Positions 25,417 through 34,377 of a stretch of 47,633 nt of DNA are shown piece after piece (position 1 is the stretch's first letter; each line of letters opens with the position of its first letter). The stretch is from NCBI GenBank assembly GCA_002170245.2, contig NHFN02000002.1:1-47633 (forward strand), read 5' to 3'. The notes under the pieces were generated by a model that saw nothing but the letters and a program-made list of their open reading frames with translations, ran no database searches and had not been told where the DNA came from. This DNA is from Gammaproteobacteria bacterium TMED112. GTDB taxonomy: Bacteria; Pseudomonadota; Gammaproteobacteria; Magnimaribacterales; TMED112. A program made the position numbers and the translations under genes.

Positions 25417-26675
25417 TGAAATTTTTAAGAATTCTAATGTTCTTGCCATTTTTAATTTTTTCTGATTCTGGTGATATGTATCTTATAAAAGGAGGAATGA
25501 CTTTTTTACCCGATGGTAGTTTTGCAAAGAAAGATATTTTAGTAGATGAAGGATTAATTATTCTTATTGAAGATAATATTGGAGATGTAGGAGCGGAAAA
25601 TATCATTGATGCAAACGGCAAATTCGTTACACCAGGCTTAATAGTATTTTCATCTTTGGGCTTATTAGAATTAGAATCATTGCCTGAAACAAATGATACT
25701 TCATCAAATATCTATAATGCTGGTTTTGATCCCAGCAAAGCATATAATCCTTTCTCACAAGCCGTAAGACTCAATAGAGCAAAAGGAGTGTCTTCCACTG
25801 TGCATGTACCACAAGCATCAGGTTATTTTTCAGGCCTATTAACATATACAAAGATCAATGAAGGTTATAAGCAAAAGAAACAGGGACCACTCGGTCTGGT
25901 TACAAGTTTTGGTCAATCTTACAACGATTCAAGAGCAGCAAACTTATTGTTCATGGAAGACCTTTTTAATTACGTACGTGCAAATAAAGATGATAACTAT
26001 GCTGATATGACCCAATTCATGATTGGAACAGCTAATGATTACAAATTTACAAGCAGAGATTTCAAAGCATTATTAAAAGTCTTGAATGGTGAAATACCAC
26101 TAGTTGTAGAGGTAAGCAGAGCTACTGATATTCTAAATATTTTAAAGTTTTCTGAAAGTCAGCAGATTGATCTTGTGTTATGGGGCGCTGCCGAAGCTCA
26201 TATGGTTGCAGATGAAATAGCTAAAGCAGATGTACCAGTTATATTAGACCCTCTAGATAATGTGCCAAGAACATTCGATTCATTAAATTCTACTTATGAA
26301 AACGTTATTAGACTGGATCAAGCAGGTGTAAAAATGGCATTTTATTACTCACAAGGAGCTGGCTCTCATAATGCATACCTAGCTACTCAGTCAGCAGGTA
26401 ATTCTGTAGCAATGGGCCTCGATTACATTACTGCAATGAAATCAATAACTTCTAATCCAGCAGATATCTTTGGTTTAGTTGGGGTAGGGTCATTAGCACC
26501 AGGCTTTGATGCAGATCTTGTGATTTGGGACGATGACCCGCTAGAGCTGATGACTAATGTTGATAATCTTCTTGTAGACGGAATAGACCAAGATTTGTCT
26601 AATAGGTACGAAGAGCTTACTGAAAGATATTTGAAGGAAAAAGAACTGCCTAATTCTTATAGATCAAGAGAGTAA
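25416..26675 (+). CDS. amidohydrolase-like protein without metal ligands (probable pseudoenzyme)
   Basis: This is a paralogue of the preceding gene: same fold, an N-terminal secretion signal (residues 1-17, not a clear lipobox), FVTPGLIV near 70-77 and a late LAPGFDADLVIWDDDP. The metal-binding HxH is replaced by FSSLG, the mid-barrel His positions by EVSRATD and WGAAEAH, and the Asp by SQGAGSH, so catalysis by the usual metal mechanism is not possible. It starts with GTG overlapping the previous stop by one base, so both are probably made in equal amounts and may form a complex. Its end overlaps the convergent yqeY gene by 12 bases. Confidence 0.85.
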   Translation: MKFLRILMFLPFLIFSDSGDMYLIKGGMTFLPDGSFAKKDILVDEGLIILIEDNIGDVGAENIIDANGKFVTPGLIVFSSLGLLELESLPETNDTSSNIYNAGFDPSKAYNPFSQAVRLNRAKGVSSTVHVPQASGYFSGLLTYTKINEGYKQKKQGPLGLVTSFGQSYNDSRAANLLFMEDLFNYVRANKDDNYADMTQFMIGTANDYKFTSRDFKALLKVLNGEIPLVVEVSRATDILNILKFSESQQIDLVLWGAAEAHMVADEIAKADVPVILDPLDNVPRTFDSLNSTYENVIRLDQAGVKMAFYYSQGAGSHNAYLATQSAGNSVAMGLDYITAMKSITSNPADIFGLVGVGSLAPGFDADLVIWDDDPLELMTNVDNLLVDGIDQDLSNRYEELTERYLKEKELPNSYRSRE

Positions 26676-27107
26676 AGTTTTTACCAAAGAACTCGCCTCC
26701 GACATCTCTGCGTTGGAATGTTTAGTTTTGAGCTCCTTCATTACATTACCCATATCTTGCATACCACTAAAACTATTTTCAGAAATTATCGCACTTATAG
26801 CAGTTTTTAATGCGTCACCGCTCAAAGCTTGTGGCAAATATGTCGATAACAAATCAAGTTCTTTCTGTTCAATTTCCTCTAAATCAGGCCTTCCACCATC
26901 TTTATATTGTTGAATAGAATCTTTTCTTTGTTTTGCCATCCTTTTTAGAATCGCAATAACGTCATCGTCTGTAGGTTCTTGCCTATTATCTACCTCAAAT
27001 CTTTTGATTTCTGACGTTACTAATCTCAATGTATCTCTTTCAAAGACGTCTTTATTAAGCATCGCTTGTTTCAGCTCAGAATATATTTGATCTTTTAAGG
27101 TAGACAA
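26664..27107 (-). CDS. yqeY: GatB/YqeY domain protein
   Basis: The 147-aa protein matches the YqeY family: MLNKDVFERDTLRLVTSEIKR-like start, DDVIAILKRMAKQRKDSIQQY, ELDLLSTYLPQALS, and a final MGNVMKELKTKH. The fold equals the tRNA-binding tail of the GatB amidotransferase subunit, but the function of free YqeY is unclear. It lies one base after the S21 stop, as in many proteobacteria, where dnaG and rpoD normally follow; here they do not, and a convergent amidohydrolase gene comes next. Confidence 0.94.
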   Translation of the reverse strand: MSTLKDQIYSELKQAMLNKDVFERDTLRLVTSEIKRFEVDNRQEPTDDDVIAILKRMAKQRKDSIQQYKDGGRPDLEEIEQKELDLLSTYLPQALSGDALKTAISAIISENSFSGMQDMGNVMKELKTKHSNAEMSEASSLVKTLLS

Positions 27108-27108
27108 C

Positions 27109-27318
27109 TTATTTAAGTTTAGAGAAAGAGTCTTTCATAACTCTTTTATAATTTCTTTTTACTGCAGCAGCAGCTTTTCTCTTTCTTTCTTCCGTAGGCT
27201 TCTCAAAAAACTCTCTTTTACGAACTTCAGTAACAACGCCTGCTCTTTCACAAGCTCTTCTAAATTTTCGCAAACCTACATCAAAAGATTCAGTTTCTTT
27301 AATTTTTATACTTGGCAT
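27109..27318 (-). CDS. rpsU: 30S ribosomal protein S21
   Basis: The 69-aa basic protein has the S21 signature: [19 protein letters not shown] followed by a lysine- and arginine-rich C-terminal helix with [15 protein letters not shown]-like residues. S21 helps start-site selection during translation initiation. It diverges from tsaD with a 42-base gap, an arrangement conserved in many gammaproteobacteria, and is followed by yqeY. Confidence 0.97.
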   Translation of the reverse strand: MPSIKIKETESFDVGLRKFRRACERAGVVTEVRKREFFEKPTEERKRKAAAAVKRNYKRVMKDSFSKLK

Positions 27319-27360
27319 AATGTAGTGTGTATTTTAAGGATAAATTTAAAAGAATCAACA

Positions 27361-28365
27361 ATGTTAATTTTAGGTATTGAAAGTTCTTGTGATGAAACAG
27401 GTTTAGCTCTCTATTCTCAGGAGGAAGGCCTCGTTGCTCATATGGTAAATTCTCAAGTAGAACTATTCACAGAATATGGAGGTGTTATCCCTGAAATAGC
27501 AGCCAGAGACCACAGTGTGAAGATAATTAATATCTTAAAAAACTTACTCAAAAAATCTGATAAAAAACTTGAAGATATATCTTTGATAGCATTTACGGCA
27601 GGACCTGGTCTTATAGGATCTTTAATGGTTGGTGAGACTGTTGCAAAAACTATTGCAAATGTTTTAGATATTGAACTACTCCCAATAAATCATCTTGAAG
27701 GTCACATTCTTGCACCTGGTTTGGAAGATAATAATTTAGAAACACCATATCTATGTCTGCTCGTTTCTGGCGGACACACACAAATAATAAAATGTTTAGA
27801 GTATGGAAATTACCAAATACTTGGTGAGACAATTGATGACGCGTGTGGTGAAGCTTTTGACAAAGTAGGCAAGTTATTAAATTTAGAATATCCTGGAGGT
27901 CCAAAAGTTTCAAAACTAGCTGAAAAAGGAAATCCAAATAGATTTAATTTTCCACGAGCATTGATGAAAGAAAAAAACTTAAATTTTAGTTTTAGCGGTT
28001 TAAAGACAGCAGTTTTATATGCGTTAGATGAGCTTGAAGAGAAAGATTATCCTGATGTAGCTGCATCTTTTCAAGAAGCTGTTGTAGATGTTCTTACAAA
28101 AAAACTAGCATATGCTATAGAACAAACAGGCATAAAAAAACTGATCTGTTCTGGAGGTGTTGCAGCAAATAGTCTACTCAGAAAAAGGCTTACTGAAATG
28201 GCCAGAACATTGGATCTAAAAATGAGTTATCCAAAAATGGAGTTTTGTACAGATAATGCTGCAATGATTGCCTATGCAGGATATATAAGAAAGAAATATA
28301 ATCTTAGGAAGTATCCAACAAAGTATGCCAGACCCAGATGGCCTCTAGGTGAATTGTATGATTAA
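27361..28365 (+). CDS. tsaD: tRNA t6A threonylcarbamoyltransferase TsaD
   Basis: TsaD transfers the threonylcarbamoyl group to A37 of ANN-reading tRNAs. From the ATG at 27361 it has 334 aa, starting MLILGIESSCDETG, which is canonical; the frame opens 36 bases earlier but those residues are not family-like. Metal-binding His111 and His115 lie in HLEGH, with LVSGGHTQ and CSGGVAANSLLR downstream and FCTDNAAMIA near the end. TsaE, a partner in this pathway, is encoded at 37054-37527. It overlaps folB by 8 bases. Confidence 0.97.
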   Translation: MLILGIESSCDETGLALYSQEEGLVAHMVNSQVELFTEYGGVIPEIAARDHSVKIINILKNLLKKSDKKLEDISLIAFTAGPGLIGSLMVGETVAKTIANVLDIELLPINHLEGHILAPGLEDNNLETPYLCLLVSGGHTQIIKCLEYGNYQILGETIDDACGEAFDKVGKLLNLEYPGGPKVSKLAEKGNPNRFNFPRALMKEKNLNFSFSGLKTAVLYALDELEEKDYPDVAASFQEAVVDVLTKKLAYAIEQTGIKKLICSGGVAANSLLRKRLTEMARTLDLKMSYPKMEFCTDNAAMIAYAGYIRKKYNLRKYPTKYARPRWPLGELYD

Positions 28366-28729
28366 AAAAGATCGAATTTATGTTGAAGATCTTCGTGTCA
28401 AAGGAACAATAGGTATCTTTGATTGGGAGAAAAAGATTAAACAGGAAATTAGTCTTTCCTATGAAATTGATCACGATAATTTCTCAGCCTCAAAAGAAGA
28501 TAAGATAGAAGCCACCACCGATTACAAGACAATTACAAAAAAAATTATCTCGTTCATTGAAGAACACAAATTTGAACTCGTTGAAACCTTTGCAGAGAAA
28601 ATTGCTGAAATGGTTATAAAAGATTTTGACGTAAATTGGATTAAACTTAGAGTCTCAAAGCCAGGTGCATTACGATTTTCCCAGGATGTTGGGGTCATTA
28701 TTGAACGTACCTCAGAAGACTATGAATAA
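28358..28729 (+). CDS. folB: dihydroneopterin aldolase
   Basis: FolB cleaves dihydroneopterin to 6-hydroxymethyl-dihydropterin in folate synthesis. From the ATG at 28358 it has 123 aa and shows IYVEDLRVKGTIGIFDWEK, DYKTITKKI, and FELVETFAEKIAEMV with the substrate Glu, then LRVSKPGALR near the C-terminus. The start sits in an 8-base overlap with tsaD and its stop overlaps folK by 8 bases, so the next folate enzyme follows immediately. An ATG nine bases earlier is possible but less likely. Confidence 0.95.
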   Translation: MIKKDRIYVEDLRVKGTIGIFDWEKKIKQEISLSYEIDHDNFSASKEDKIEATTDYKTITKKIISFIEEHKFELVETFAEKIAEMVIKDFDVNWIKLRVSKPGALRFSQDVGVIIERTSEDYE

Positions 28730-29123
28730 GTTTTATGTTCTTGTTGGTTCAAATATTGAACCTCAAGAAAATATCAAAAAAGGTCTGAATCTTATTAAAG
28801 AAACAAATAAAATCATATTAGAAGCAGTTAGCAATGAACACATTTCACAAGCTGTAGGCATGGATAGCGACGATTTTTTAAATTTAGCCTTACGATGCAC
28901 TACTAGCTTGAATTTTAAAGATACACGTAATTTGCTTAAGGACATAGAAACCTCTTGTGGTAGAGAAAGAGATCCTAATAATAAGTTTACGCCTCGTACC
29001 CTCGATTTAGATATTATTATCTGGAACGATTTTGAAGGAATTATTGATGGTTATCAATTACCAGATCCTGATATAAATAAATACGATTTTATTCAAAAAC
29101 CTCTGGCAGAAATACTTAACTAA
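28722..29123 (+). CDS. folK: 6-hydroxymethyl-7,8-dihydropterin pyrophosphokinase
   Basis: FolK pyrophosphorylates the pterin made by FolB. From 28722 the product is 133 aa, starting MNKFYVLVGSNIEPQENI, with FLNLALRCTT, CGRERDPNNKFTPRTLDLDI (the nucleotide and metal region) and a late LPDPDINKYDFIQKPLAEI. It is somewhat shorter than the 159-aa E. coli enzyme. In many gammaproteobacteria folK follows pcnB; here it is paired with folB while pcnB lies elsewhere in the window. It converges on the DUF1338 gene five bases away. Confidence 0.94.
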   Translation: MNKFYVLVGSNIEPQENIKKGLNLIKETNKIILEAVSNEHISQAVGMDSDDFLNLALRCTTSLNFKDTRNLLKDIETSCGRERDPNNKFTPRTLDLDIIIWNDFEGIIDGYQLPDPDINKYDFIQKPLAEILN

Positions 29124-29128
29124 AAGAA

Positions 29129-29905
29129 TTATTTATTAGTACTCTCAAAAATCTTATCTGCAGAAGTAGTCACAAAGCCTTGATATATTTTTCCAGAGTT
29201 ATCTGAATAACGTTTAGCAAATTCGTAATAGCAACTCGGCACAATTTCATCAATCGCTCCAAATCTTACTTTTATTTTATCTGCCATGATCGAAGATTGT
29301 TCTAACATTTCTTGCTTTGTGCCTTTGATTTCTCCTCCTGAACTGTTCAGAGTGAAGCCATTTGCCTTAATCATTGCATTAACAGCCTCAATGTCTTGGT
29401 ATTTAGTTAAGTGGTTTATAGATACAGTAAAATGATTTGGACAAAAGCCCCATACATATAACCATGAGGCATATTCACTTTCTTGAGCAAGTTTTGTGTA
29501 AATATCATAATCTATTTCCCAAAACCTACCTCCCATGAATAATTCTTTTTCAGAAAGGTGAATTTTACTAAAAATATTCACAAAAAATTCTTTTAACTCC
29601 GAGGAAAATTCTTCAAGAATGAGTTCAGATAGAAAAATTTTAGGTAGTCTTTCTTCCACATTTTCTAAATGAACAGCATTTAATTTCTTTTGCTCAAAAT
29701 GATAATCTCCTGAAATTGTATAACCAAACTGTTGTAGATAATTGGCTTGTTTGAATATGTTGCACTGGTCCAAATTTAATGTTCTAAAAGCAATATGATC
29801 ATTTGTTACATGTTCACCAAAAAGCTTGGATATTTTTTCAGCTGAGGGAGTATATGAAATGTAATCTCTCCACATTTCACTTAACAATGCATCAATATTA
29901 CTCAT
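29129..29905 (-). CDS. DUF1338 family protein (HglS-like VOC-fold oxygenase)
   Basis: From the ATG at 29905 the protein has 258 aa. DUF1338 includes HglS, the iron-dependent 2-oxoadipate dioxygenase/decarboxylase of lysine breakdown. Candidate iron ligands are visible: His37 in NDHIAFRT, His158 in PNHFTV and Glu228 in YYEFAKR. The protein is much shorter than the 464-aa HglS, so it represents the compact form. It overlaps the APH-type kinase by four bases (ATGA). No other lysine catabolic genes are nearby, so its substrate is uncertain. Confidence 0.8.
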   Translation of the reverse strand: MSNIDALLSEMWRDYISYTPSAEKISKLFGEHVTNDHIAFRTLNLDQCNIFKQANYLQQFGYTISGDYHFEQKKLNAVHLENVEERLPKIFLSELILEEFSSELKEFFVNIFSKIHLSEKELFMGGRFWEIDYDIYTKLAQESEYASWLYVWGFCPNHFTVSINHLTKYQDIEAVNAMIKANGFTLNSSGGEIKGTKQEMLEQSSIMADKIKVRFGAIDEIVPSCYYEFAKRYSDNSGKIYQGFVTTSADKIFESTNK

Positions 29906-30936
29906 GATATTTTTTTTGCCTTCTCCCACCCTAGATCTGCAAACATTTTGGCACGTTTACCCATTTGTATAGCAAAGTCACTTGCTGCCGTTCCATCTCT
30001 TACTCTACCTAAGATGCCTTGGCATATGCCTGCTACTTTGAAAAGTGAAAAAATAATATAAAAATCCCATTCTCTCTCTAATTCCATTTTAGTTCTTTTC
30101 AAATAGAGTTCTAAATACTCTTTTTCAGTATGTATCCCCAGGTTTTTGGCAGCGTCATCATCAATATTGCCAATATGCCAAAGCAAACAGTGATAACCAA
30201 AATCTGCGAGAGGATCTCCTATAGTTGAAAGCTCCCAATCAAGCATCGCCATATTTTTATCATCACTTGTCATGACAACATTATCTAATCGATAGTCTCC
30301 GTGAACTATAGTCGTATACTTTTGTTTGGGTGTTTTATGAGGAAGCCAATCAATTAATTTGTGCATCGAATCAAGAGCTTCAGTTTCTGAATCAAAATAT
30401 TGTTTTGACCATCGAGAAATCTGTCTTTCTATGTAGTTACCATCTTTACCAAAATTCTCTAAACCTAGTTTTTTATAATCTTGTGAGTGAAGAGCGCTTA
30501 TTCCAAAATTTAATTGATCGAAGATTCCTTTTCGTCTTTCAGTATTTACTTCTGAAGCTACAGGATCCCAATAAATTACGCCGTCACAGTATTCCATTAT
30601 GTAAAAAGCTGTTCCAATAATTTCTGGATCTTCACAGAGATGATAAGTCTTTGGTGTTGGAACAGGAGTATTTTCTAATGCTGTAATTACTCTGTACTCT
30701 CTATCAACGGCATGCGCACTTTTAAGGAGCTTTCCAGGCGGTTTGCGTCTAAGCACATAATTTTTATTATCTCCACTCAATAAATATGTTGGATTCGACT
30801 GTCCTCCTTTGAATTGTTTACATTCTGATATCATAGGAATGTCTATTCCTACTTTCTGTATGTAACTATTCAAAGCTGCAAGATTAAAGGCAAGGTTTTC
30901 TGCAACCTCTTTAGTTCCTGAAAACTGATTATTCAC
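29902..30936 (-). CDS. APH-family phosphotransferase (acyl-CoA dehydrogenase-associated type)
   Basis: The 344-aa protein has the aminoglycoside-phosphotransferase/choline-kinase fold: KGGQSNPTYLL and YVLRRKPPG form the nucleotide loop and Lys region, VHGDYRLDNV (211-220) is the catalytic loop, and MLDWELSTIGDP holds the metal Asp. The set YVLRRKPPG, FYIMEYCDGV and STIGDPLADFGY is typical of the ACAD10/11-like kinases linked to hydroxy-acid and fatty-acid breakdown, not antibiotic resistance. It overlaps the coiled-coil gene by 8 bases and the DUF1338 gene by four. Confidence 0.85.
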   Translation of the reverse strand: MNNQFSGTKEVAENLAFNLAALNSYIQKVGIDIPMISECKQFKGGQSNPTYLLSGDNKNYVLRRKPPGKLLKSAHAVDREYRVITALENTPVPTPKTYHLCEDPEIIGTAFYIMEYCDGVIYWDPVASEVNTERRKGIFDQLNFGISALHSQDYKKLGLENFGKDGNYIERQISRWSKQYFDSETEALDSMHKLIDWLPHKTPKQKYTTIVHGDYRLDNVVMTSDDKNMAMLDWELSTIGDPLADFGYHCLLWHIGNIDDDAAKNLGIHTEKEYLELYLKRTKMELEREWDFYIIFSLFKVAGICQGILGRVRDGTAASDFAIQMGKRAKMFADLGWEKAKKIS

Positions 30937-31111
30937 TATTATTCTCTGAAGATTTTATGACTAAAGATTGATTTTCTCTTTCAAGATTCTCTATCTTTAT
31001 TCGTAACTCTTCAATTTTATTACGCATAGACTTTGATTCTGTTTTTAATTTGAAATTTTGTTCTATAAGTTTATCTACTAAGGCTGATAATTTTTTTATT
31101 TTTTCGTGCAT
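30929..31111 (-). CDS. small coiled-coil protein (TIGR02449-like)
   Basis: The 60-aa product is almost entirely one charged helix with leucine/isoleucine heptads from residue 5 to 50, so it should form a coiled coil, probably a dimer. Gammaproteobacteria carry a short coiled-coil gene of this kind (TIGR02449) divergent from pepP-ubiH and usually followed by zapA, encoding the cell-division protein. Here the position next to pepP is kept but zapA does not follow. Only 11 bases separate its start from the pepP start, so the two promoters must lie inside the opposing genes. Confidence 0.7.
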   Translation of the reverse strand: MHEKIKKLSALVDKLIEQNFKLKTESKSMRNKIEELRIKIENLERENQSLVIKSSENNSE

Positions 31112-31122
31112 AATATGCGTCT

Positions 31123-32421
31123 ATGTCAGATTTAAACTTAAATACTTTTAAAGCTAGAAGAGCTGAAGCCATAAAAAGAATGGAAAAAAATTCCGTTCTT
31201 GTGATTAGTTCGGCAAAACTAGTATCAAGAAATAATGATACTACATTTCCTTTTAGACAAGACAGTAACTTCTATTACTTAACGGGCTTCCAAGAATCTG
31301 ATTCTGTCATGCTATTGCACAGCGATGGTCGCTCAGCCTTATTTTGTAGAGAAAAGAATCCTGATTTAGAAAAATGGGATGGTTTTATGTGGGGCCCAGA
31401 GGCGGCAAAAGATTTTTTTGGTTTTGATGAAGCTTTTGACATCAATAAAATTAATGATGTTTTACCAGAATTAATTAGGGGCAATCAGACTTTATATGCC
31501 TTAGTTGGCAAGAATATAGATTTTGATTCAAAGATAACTAATTGGATCAATTCAGCTAATTCAATGGAAAGGCACCAAGGCAACATAGATTTAAAAAACT
31601 TTTCGAATATTTTAGGTAGCATGAGATTAGTTAAAGACGACGAAGAAATTAGCTTAATAAAAAAATCTTGTGAAATAGCCGCAATATCACATAAAAATGT
31701 AATGCAAAATGTTAGCGTTGGTATGTCTGAATATGATCTTGAATGCATGTATCTGAATGAATTCAAAATTAATGGTTCTCGAGAAGCTTCTTACACACCA
31801 ATTGTCGCTGGTGGATCTAGAGCATGTGTATTGCACTACATCCAGAACAATCAAAATATTCATGACGGTGAATTAGTTTTAGTTGATGCAGGTTGCGAAT
31901 ATGGCATGTATGCTTCTGATATAACTAGAACATTTCCAATCAATGGAAAATTTTCTGCTGAGCAAAAAGCAGTTTATGACATTGTTTTAGCAGCTCATAA
32001 TGCAGCATGTGAGGCTGCAAAAATTGGTGAACCATGTACTAACCCACAAAAAACGTCAGAAAAAGTTTTATCTCAAGGTTTACTTGACATTGGGTTCCTA
32101 AAAGGAAGTTTAGATGAGATTCTTGAAAAGAAAGCTTTCAAGGAATTTTATTACCATAAAATTGGTCACTGGATGGGATTAGATGTTCATGATGATTGTC
32201 CATATACCCTGGATGGTAAAGAAATTAATTTTAAGAAAGGCATGGTAATGACTATAGAACCAGGAATCTATGTTAATGATAATGCAGATGTCGATGATAA
32301 ATGGAAAGGTATTGGAATTAGAATTGAAAATGATATTTTAATTACTGATGATGGGTTCGAAAATCTTACCTCAAAGGTGCCTGTTGAAACTGACGAAATT
32401 GAAAACTTAATGAAGTCATAA
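31123..32421 (+). CDS. pepP: Xaa-Pro aminopeptidase PepP
   Basis: PepP removes N-terminal residues that precede proline. The 432-aa protein has the AMP_N domain (1-160, with FPFRQDSNFYYLTGF) and the pita-bread metallopeptidase domain with all metal ligands: Asp255, Asp266, His349 (HKIGHWMG), Glu379 (TIEPGIY) and Glu402. There is no signal peptide. Its stop overlaps the ubiH start by one base, keeping the gammaproteobacterial pepP-ubiH operon. Confidence 0.97.
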   Translation: MSDLNLNTFKARRAEAIKRMEKNSVLVISSAKLVSRNNDTTFPFRQDSNFYYLTGFQESDSVMLLHSDGRSALFCREKNPDLEKWDGFMWGPEAAKDFFGFDEAFDINKINDVLPELIRGNQTLYALVGKNIDFDSKITNWINSANSMERHQGNIDLKNFSNILGSMRLVKDDEEISLIKKSCEIAAISHKNVMQNVSVGMSEYDLECMYLNEFKINGSREASYTPIVAGGSRACVLHYIQNNQNIHDGELVLVDAGCEYGMYASDITRTFPINGKFSAEQKAVYDIVLAAHNAACEAAKIGEPCTNPQKTSEKVLSQGLLDIGFLKGSLDEILEKKAFKEFYYHKIGHWMGLDVHDDCPYTLDGKEINFKKGMVMTIEPGIYVNDNADVDDKWKGIGIRIENDILITDDGFENLTSKVPVETDEIENLMKS

Positions 32422-33509
32422 TGTCAAAACCAATTGTTATTATAGGTGCTGGAGTAATAGGATGCCTCTTAGGCATGATATTAAAAAAAAGAGACATACC
32501 TTTCACTATTCTTGAAAAAAACAAAGAACTGAAAAAAATTCCTTATAGAACAGTAGCTTTAACAAAAGACACGGTTCTATTTCTCAACTCACTTGATAAA
32601 AAAATAGACATAAATAGATGGGCCACGCCTGTCAGCAGAATGGAACTATATCAAGATCATGATTTAACAATGACTCTTAATAAAAATGATAATGATAAAG
32701 TTACCTCAATTTGTTTGCTTTACGATTTACATGAAAAGCTAATTAAAAATGTTCAAAAGAATATTAAATGGGATGAAGAAATAATAGATTTAAAGAATCC
32801 TGATAATCCAATAGTGCAAACAAATAAAAATAAGATTGAGGCTGAATTCTTGTTCGCTACCGATGGAATGAATTCGAAGGTACGACAATTATTAGATTTT
32901 GAAAGTGAAGACTGGTTCTACGGGCAAAAAGCTTACGTGACCTGTGTAAAAGCAAAACATAATAATGTAGCAAAACAGTATTTCTTAAATTCAGGAACTT
33001 TAGCATTGCTACCTTTAAATGATAAAGAAGAACACTATTCAATAATATTCTGTTCCAATTCAACGGGGAATGTCAGTGAAGATCTTAAAGAAGTAAATGA
33101 TAAGTTTGCATTAGGATTAAATTCTAATGAATTAGAGCTTGGCAATGGTTTTGAACTGAAACACTCAAGAGCAAAGAATTTATATATAGGAAAAACTGTA
33201 TTATGTGGAGATGCTGCAAATACTTTTCATCCTATGGCAGGCCAAGGCTTAAATTTAGGTATTGGCGATATCATGCAGCTGAATAATAGTCTTGATCAAA
33301 TCATCTCTGGAGATATGCATGCACTTAGTGAATACAATAAAAAAAGAAATAGTAAAAATATTCAAATGACATGGATAATTCAGAGTATTTTTGGAGCTTT
33401 TGGAAATGCTGATGGGCTATCGGAAAAAATACTAAACTCGGGCATGAAATTTTTGAATAAAATCCCAGATCTGAAAGAAAAGATTGTAGATTACGCGAAC
33501 AAAAATTAA
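32421..33509 (+). CDS. ubiH: UbiH/UbiF-family FAD-dependent ubiquinone hydroxylase
   Basis: This flavin monooxygenase acts on ring positions in ubiquinone synthesis. The N-terminal GAGVIG (9-14) binds the FAD ADP part, ATDGMNSKVR is the DG motif, and CGDAANTFHPMAGQGLNLG (about 262-280) is the second FAD motif typical of UbiH/F/I. Length is 362 aa, slightly short. Which of the three ring hydroxylations it performs cannot be read from the sequence; the symbol follows the pepP-ubiH gene order. It overlaps the convergent maf by four bases. Confidence 0.88.
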   Translation: MSKPIVIIGAGVIGCLLGMILKKRDIPFTILEKNKELKKIPYRTVALTKDTVLFLNSLDKKIDINRWATPVSRMELYQDHDLTMTLNKNDNDKVTSICLLYDLHEKLIKNVQKNIKWDEEIIDLKNPDNPIVQTNKNKIEAEFLFATDGMNSKVRQLLDFESEDWFYGQKAYVTCVKAKHNNVAKQYFLNSGTLALLPLNDKEEHYSIIFCSNSTGNVSEDLKEVNDKFALGLNSNELELGNGFELKHSRAKNLYIGKTVLCGDAANTFHPMAGQGLNLGIGDIMQLNNSLDQIISGDMHALSEYNKKRNSKNIQMTWIIQSIFGAFGNADGLSEKILNSGMKFLNKIPDLKEKIVDYANKN

Positions 33510-34081
33510 AGAAGATCTAGTTCTTTTAAAATTTCATATGTCTCATGAACTGGTAAACCTACAACGTTCGTATAACTACCTTCGATGTTTGTGACATATT
33601 TTCCTGCTGGCCCATGAATACCGTAAGCGCCGGCCTTACCTACTCCCTCTTCCGACAAAACATACTCTTCTATCTCTTGGTCAGTCATATTTTTAAAAGA
33701 AACTTTTGTTTCGCATGTTTTTAAGATGGATTGTTCAGTTGTGCTAACCATTATTGTTGAAAAAACACTATGGGTAGTACCTGAGAATTCTCTAAGAAGT
33801 TCTCTTGAATGCTCATGATTTTCAGGTTTTCCGACTATATTTTTAGAAGGTGTAAATACTAATGTATCTGCAGTTAATACTGGGAAATTTTTATCACTGC
33901 TCTCTAGTAGTAACGCTCTAGCACTTTTATTTTTACCCTCTACAATCAGTTTTGAGCATAATATAGGATCCTTTTCGACTACGGAATCTTCGTCAAAGTT
34001 TTGGTCAATAACCTTATGATTTATACCAATTAAATCGAGTAATTCTGTACGTCTTTGAGATGCTGAAGCAAGTAAAAGCAA
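33506..34081 (-). CDS. maf: Maf-family nucleoside triphosphate pyrophosphatase
   Basis: Maf proteins hydrolyse non-canonical or modified nucleoside triphosphates. The 191-aa product starts LLLASASQRRTELLD, the substrate-binding motif, followed by FDEDSV, a VLTADTLVF strand with the catalytic Asp and GKAGAYGIHG near 150-159. It lies two bases after the L28 stop, so it may be co-transcribed with a ribosomal protein. Substrate subfamily (dTTP/UTP-type YhdE or m7GTP-type YceF) is not decided here. Confidence 0.94.
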   Translation of the reverse strand: MLLLASASQRRTELLDLIGINHKVIDQNFDEDSVVEKDPILCSKLIVEGKNKSARALLLESSDKNFPVLTADTLVFTPSKNIVGKPENHEHSRELLREFSGTTHSVFSTIMVSTTEQSILKTCETKVSFKNMTDQEIEEYVLSEEGVGKAGAYGIHGPAGKYVTNIEGSYTNVVGLPVHETYEILKELDLL

Positions 34082-34083
34082 AA

Positions 34084-34320
34084 TTAAACTTTTATGCCTC
34101 TTGATCTCATATCTTTGAGAACTGTATCAATACCTTTCTTATCAATAATTCTCATTCCTTTAGTAGATAAAGTTAGGGTCACAAATTTGTTCTCTGATTC
34201 TACCCAGAATTTATGTTTGTGAAGATTTGGTTTAAACAAACGTTTTACACGGTTTTTTGCATGGGAGACATGATTGCCAACCATCGCCTTTTTACCTGTT
34301 ACTTGACATACCTTACTCAT
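34084..34320 (-). CDS. rpmB: 50S ribosomal protein L28
   Basis: The 78-aa protein starts [20 protein letters not shown] and continues with [14 protein letters not shown] and [14 protein letters not shown], matching the enteric L28 closely. It has no zinc-binding CxxC pair. The usual partner rpmG (L33) does not follow; maf does. It diverges from dut with a 57-base gap. Confidence 0.97.
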   Translation of the reverse strand: MSKVCQVTGKKAMVGNHVSHAKNRVKRLFKPNLHKHKFWVESENKFVTLTLSTKGMRIIDKKGIDTVLKDMRSRGIKV

Positions 34321-34377
34321 AAGAACGGATGATAATAAAATAGTAATTCATTTTATGCAATAATTAATCCTTCACTT

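Noticed and set aside
29902-30936. Aminoglycoside resistance gene
   Set aside because: It has the APH fold, but its motifs match the ACAD10-like metabolic kinases and there is no mobile context.
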